Of a stretch of 64,000 nt of DNA, positions 61,821 through 64,000 are shown in pieces. The stretch covers positions 55,211 to 119,210 of the forward strand of contig NZ_LMDM01000006.1 of NCBI RefSeq assembly GCF_001425825.1, read 5' to 3'. Made by a program: the position numbers and the translations under genes. Every line of letters begins with the position of its first letter. Position 1 is the stretch's first letter. Under the pieces are notes generated by a model. It searched no databases and was not told the origin of the DNA. It saw only the letters and a program-made list of their open reading frames with translations. This DNA is from Rhizobacter sp. Root1238. GTDB lineage: Bacteria > Pseudomonadota > Gammaproteobacteria > Burkholderiales > Burkholderiaceae_C.

Positions 61821-62606
61821 TCACATGTGCCGGAACACGTGCACGAAGCTGCGGCTCACCGGCAGCAGCTCGCTGCGGCCCTTGATGTGCACGTCGGCCG
61901 TCTCGTTCGGCCCACGCACCACCTGCGCCACCTGGCGCAGGTTCACGATCACCGAGCGGTGCACCTGCACGAAGCACGCCGGGTCGAGCTCGTCGGCCAG
62001 TTCGCGGATGGTGCGCCGGATCAGCGCCTCGCCGCCCTCCCACACCACCAGCGTGTATTTCTCGTCCGAGCGCAGGTAGGCCACCTGCTCGACCGGGATC
62101 AGCCGCACGCTGTTGCCGACCGATGCCTTGATCCACTGCAGCCAGCCCGACGGTTGCTGCGCCGGGGCCTGGCGGCGCAGTTCGGCCGACATCTTCTCGA
62201 TCGCCGCCTGCAGCCGGTCGTCGTCGGCGGCCGCCGGCGGGCCGGCCAGCCGCTCGCGCAGCCGCTGCACCGTGTCGGCGAGGCGCTCCTCGTCGAACGG
62301 CTTCACCACGTAGTCCAGCGCGCCCTGCTCGAACGCCGTCACCGCGTACTGCTCGTAGGCGGTGACGAACACCACCAGCGCGCGCCGCGCGATCGAGCGC
62401 GCTGCGTCGACACCGTTCAAGCCCGGCATGTGCACGTCGAGGAACACCACCTGCGGCGCATGCTGGTCGAACAGCTCGACCGCCTCGCGGCCGTTGCGCG
62501 CTTCGGCAACGATCTCGAGCGCCGGCCACAGCCGCTGCAACAGCCCGCGCAGCCGCTCGCGCAGCAGCGGTTCGTCGTCGGCGATCAGTGCGGTGGGCTG
62601 GGTCAT
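61821..62606 (-). CDS. LytTR-family response regulator
   Basis: A 261-residue regulator. The receiver domain (1-118) has acidic residues D10-D11, phospho-acceptor D57 in VVFLDVHMPG, T82 and K102 in VVKPF. A linker with a helical region follows, then a LytTR DNA-binding domain (about 155-258) containing VAYLRSDEKYTLVVWEGGEALIRRTIRELADELDP and VHRSVIVNL. It is encoded directly downstream of the sensor kinase with an ATGA overlap, and the pair resembles the AlgZ/AlgR- or LytS/LytR-type systems. Targets are not visible. Confidence 0.9.
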   Translation of the reverse strand: MTQPTALIADDEPLLRERLRGLLQRLWPALEIVAEARNGREAVELFDQHAPQVVFLDVHMPGLNGVDAARSIARRALVVFVTAYEQYAVTAFEQGALDYVVKPFDEERLADTVQRLRERLAGPPAAADDDRLQAAIEKMSAELRRQAPAQQPSGWLQWIKASVGNSVRLIPVEQVAYLRSDEKYTLVVWEGGEALIRRTIRELADELDPACFVQVHRSVIVNLRQVAQVVRGPNETADVHIKGRSELLPVSRSFVHVFRHM

Positions 62607-63757
62607 CGGGTCGCTCCTGCTGCTGCGCCTGCGACGGCCGCGGCACCGTCGAAATTGGGACGCGGATCGGGCAGCAGCAGCGTCGCGCGCAAGCCGTGCG
62701 GCGACTCGTCGGCGAGCTGCAGCTGCGCCGCATCGCCGTAGGTGGCCTTCAAGCGCTCGCGCAGGTTGGCCAGGCCGGTGCCGGGCACCGCCTTGTCGTC
62801 CAGCCCGGCGCCGGTGTCGAGCACCCAGATCTCGACGCGGGCCTGCTGCGCATCGGCTCGCGCGCCGACCTCGATGCGTCCGCCGGTTTCGCTCGGGTCG
62901 ATGCCGTGGCGCACCGCGTTCTCGACCAGCGTCAGCAGGGCCATCGGCGGAAACGCCAGCTCGGCCAGCGCCGGCGGCATCGACACGTCGAACGCCAGCC
63001 GGTCGGGCATGCGCATGCGCATCAGGTCGAGGTAGGCGCGCACCAGGCCGATCTCGTGGCCCAGCGTGCTGCTGCTCTGCGAGAGGCTGGGCACCGCGGC
63101 GCGCAGGTAGGCGATCAGGCTTTTCAGCACCGGGCCGGCCCGTTCGGAGCCGGACTCGACCAGCTGCTGCACGTTGGCCAGCGTGTTGAACAGAAAATGC
63201 GGCTCGACCTGCGCATGCAGCAGGCGCAGCCGCGCGTCGAGCGCCTGCTTCTCGAGCGTGCTGCGTTCCAGTTCGAAGGCCAGTGCCTGCGAACGGGCCT
63301 GCGCGTCGCGTTCGCGGTACAGCGCGCCGAGCGCGAGCGTCAGGCCGACCGCCAGGCCGGTGGTCGCGATCGAGAAGAAGCCCCACAGCAGGCCTTCGTT
63401 GCGCTGGAAGCTGGTGACGTCGCCCTGCACCATGACCAGGTAGGCGACCAGCGTTGCCACCGGCGCGGTGATGACGACCGCCGCCACCTGCACCACCCAG
63501 CGCGGCAGCCAGCGCGACGGCCAGTGCCCGGCGATGTCGAAGGCCACCAGCAGCATCAGGCCGACGAAGATGCTGCGCCCCCACACGCTGAGGAAGGGCG
63601 TGTCGAAGATCGGGTTCAGCGCGATCGCGGCGACGGTCGCCACCACCAGGTTGATCGCGATGCGGCGGGGCGTCAGCGAGGCCCACAGGCGGGCGAGGTG
63701 CCGGACGGGGGGCGCCGGCGGCGACGATGCGTCAGTGGCGGGCGAAGCGGGTTTCAT
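62603..63757 (-). CDS. LytS/AlgZ-type sensor histidine kinase
   Basis: A 384-residue inner-membrane kinase. Four hydrophobic segments lie between about residues 33 and 145 (IAINLVVATVAAIALNP, IFVGLMLLVAFDIAG, WVVQVAAVVITAPVATLVAYLV, LLWGFFSIATTGLAVGLTLALGALY). The His_kinase domain starts with LRLLHAQVEPHFLFNTLANVQQLV and phospho-acceptor H187, and the ATPase lid has LVENAVRHGI and TGLANLRERLKATYG. It lacks a periplasmic sensor domain. The start at 63757 (MKPASP) was chosen; the longer frame upstream runs into repeats. Stop overlaps the response regulator start. Confidence 0.88.
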   Translation of the reverse strand: MKPASPATDASSPPAPPVRHLARLWASLTPRRIAINLVVATVAAIALNPIFDTPFLSVWGRSIFVGLMLLVAFDIAGHWPSRWLPRWVVQVAAVVITAPVATLVAYLVMVQGDVTSFQRNEGLLWGFFSIATTGLAVGLTLALGALYRERDAQARSQALAFELERSTLEKQALDARLRLLHAQVEPHFLFNTLANVQQLVESGSERAGPVLKSLIAYLRAAVPSLSQSSSTLGHEIGLVRAYLDLMRMRMPDRLAFDVSMPPALAELAFPPMALLTLVENAVRHGIDPSETGGRIEVGARADAQQARVEIWVLDTGAGLDDKAVPGTGLANLRERLKATYGDAAQLQLADESPHGLRATLLLPDPRPNFDGAAAVAGAAAGATR

Positions 63758-63850
63758 GGGGTGCCACGATACGGCGGGAATCGCCGGGCCGGAAGGGCCG
63801 GGGGGCGGGGATGCGACGGACGACGGATCGGTAGGGGTGGGTGGGGGGTT

Positions 63851-63892
63851 TGGTTCACTGCGTGAGGGCTGGGGCTGGTTCACTGCGTGAGG
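63851..63892. repeat. 17-bp direct repeat
   Basis: TGGTTCACTGCGTGAGG occurs at 63851-63867 and 63876-63892, 25 bp apart, within the region upstream of the kinase gene. It may be a tandem regulatory site or a slipped duplication. Confidence 0.7.
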
Positions 63893-63923
63893 CCGCGCCG
63901 GGTCTCGCCCCGGCGGGCGAGTC

Positions 63924-63949
63924 ACTTTCATTTGAGCCCAAATGAAAGT
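63924..63949. repeat. 11-bp inverted repeat with tetraloop
   Basis: ACTTTCATTTG (63924-63934) and its exact complement CAAATGAAAGT (63939-63949) with a four-base loop AGCC, followed by AACCAAAGCAAAGG. The same general design (a CTTTC...GAAAG hairpin followed by AACCAAAG) is common between genes of Burkholderiales and Xanthomonadales. The rest of 63758-64000 shows no gene. Confidence 0.75.
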
Positions 63950-64000
63950 AACCAAAGCAAAGGGCCTCAACACACACCATACGGTTCGTTCTGGCCCGCT

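Overview
The window is about 70 % G+C, densely packed, and rich in ATGA/GTGA stop-start overlaps. Its gene content (several HAAT-type and CUT2 ABC transporters, a TRAP transporter, an MSHA-type pilus locus, an IolC-DUF2090 fusion) fits a betaproteobacterium of the order Burkholderiales, probably near the Rubrivivax/Leptothrix/Methylibium group. That placement is inferred from style and gene families; there is no rRNA or other marker gene here. I saw no tRNA, rRNA, CRISPR array, transposase or phage gene.

Layout. (1) 1-9854: a divergent inositol-type catabolic/transport locus. Leftward run rpiR-type regulator (iolR-like), iolC-DUF2090 kinase/aldolase fusion, a beta-hydroxyacid dehydrogenase, two paralogous periplasmic binding proteins and the start of a LivH-type permease; rightward run LivM, LivG, LivF and an odd fourth ATPase-like protein. 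The two halves together make one transporter, and the shared intergenic region holds two GGAA-N6-TTCC-like boxes 30 bp apart. (2) 10032-16301: a leftward operon with a giant secreted lipoprotein that fuses a complete galactose-oxidase domain to a beta-propeller and a di-heme cytochrome c peroxidase-like module, followed by a small c-type cytochrome and a SCO copper chaperone. The same kind of paired GAA-N6-TTC boxes stands in front of it. This is the most unusual system in the window. (3) 16402-17096: gene-free, repeat-rich. (4) 17097-28453: leftward genes for a 5-oxoprolinase/hydantoinase, a second HAAT transporter (LivF, LivG, LivM, LivH, binding protein), a DUF1445 (D-glutamate cyclase-like) protein and a LysR regulator, which read as one catabolic unit for 5-oxoproline/D-glutamate-like compounds. 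(5) 28540-30111: a two-cysteine OhrR-type regulator and a secreted chloroperoxidase-like hydrolase. (6) 30246-32899: an RHS polymorphic toxin split by a frameshift in a T5 run, with a candidate immunity gene. (7) 33080-35866: DctP-Q-M TRAP transporter. (8) 36021-52075: MSHA-type pilus locus, from two tandem assembly ATPases through MshG, minor pilins D/O/P, MshQ with a PA14 domain, MshI/N/J/K, secretin MshL and the pilins MshA and MshC, the major pilin having its own sigma-54 promoter. (9) 52221-56889: CUT2 sugar ABC transporter. (10) 56881-63757: small genes, a TetR/darcynin divergent pair with a clear operator, a 177-bp palindrome, an aminopeptidase P and a LytS/LytR-type two-component system.

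An approximately 24-bp imperfect palindromic repeat recurs in the spacers (three clusters at 9.9, 11.1 and 25.2 kb and degenerate copies near 16.7 kb). Nearly all functional names come from reading motifs by eye, not from database searches; start codons were chosen by motif position, ribosome-binding site and overlap with neighbours.
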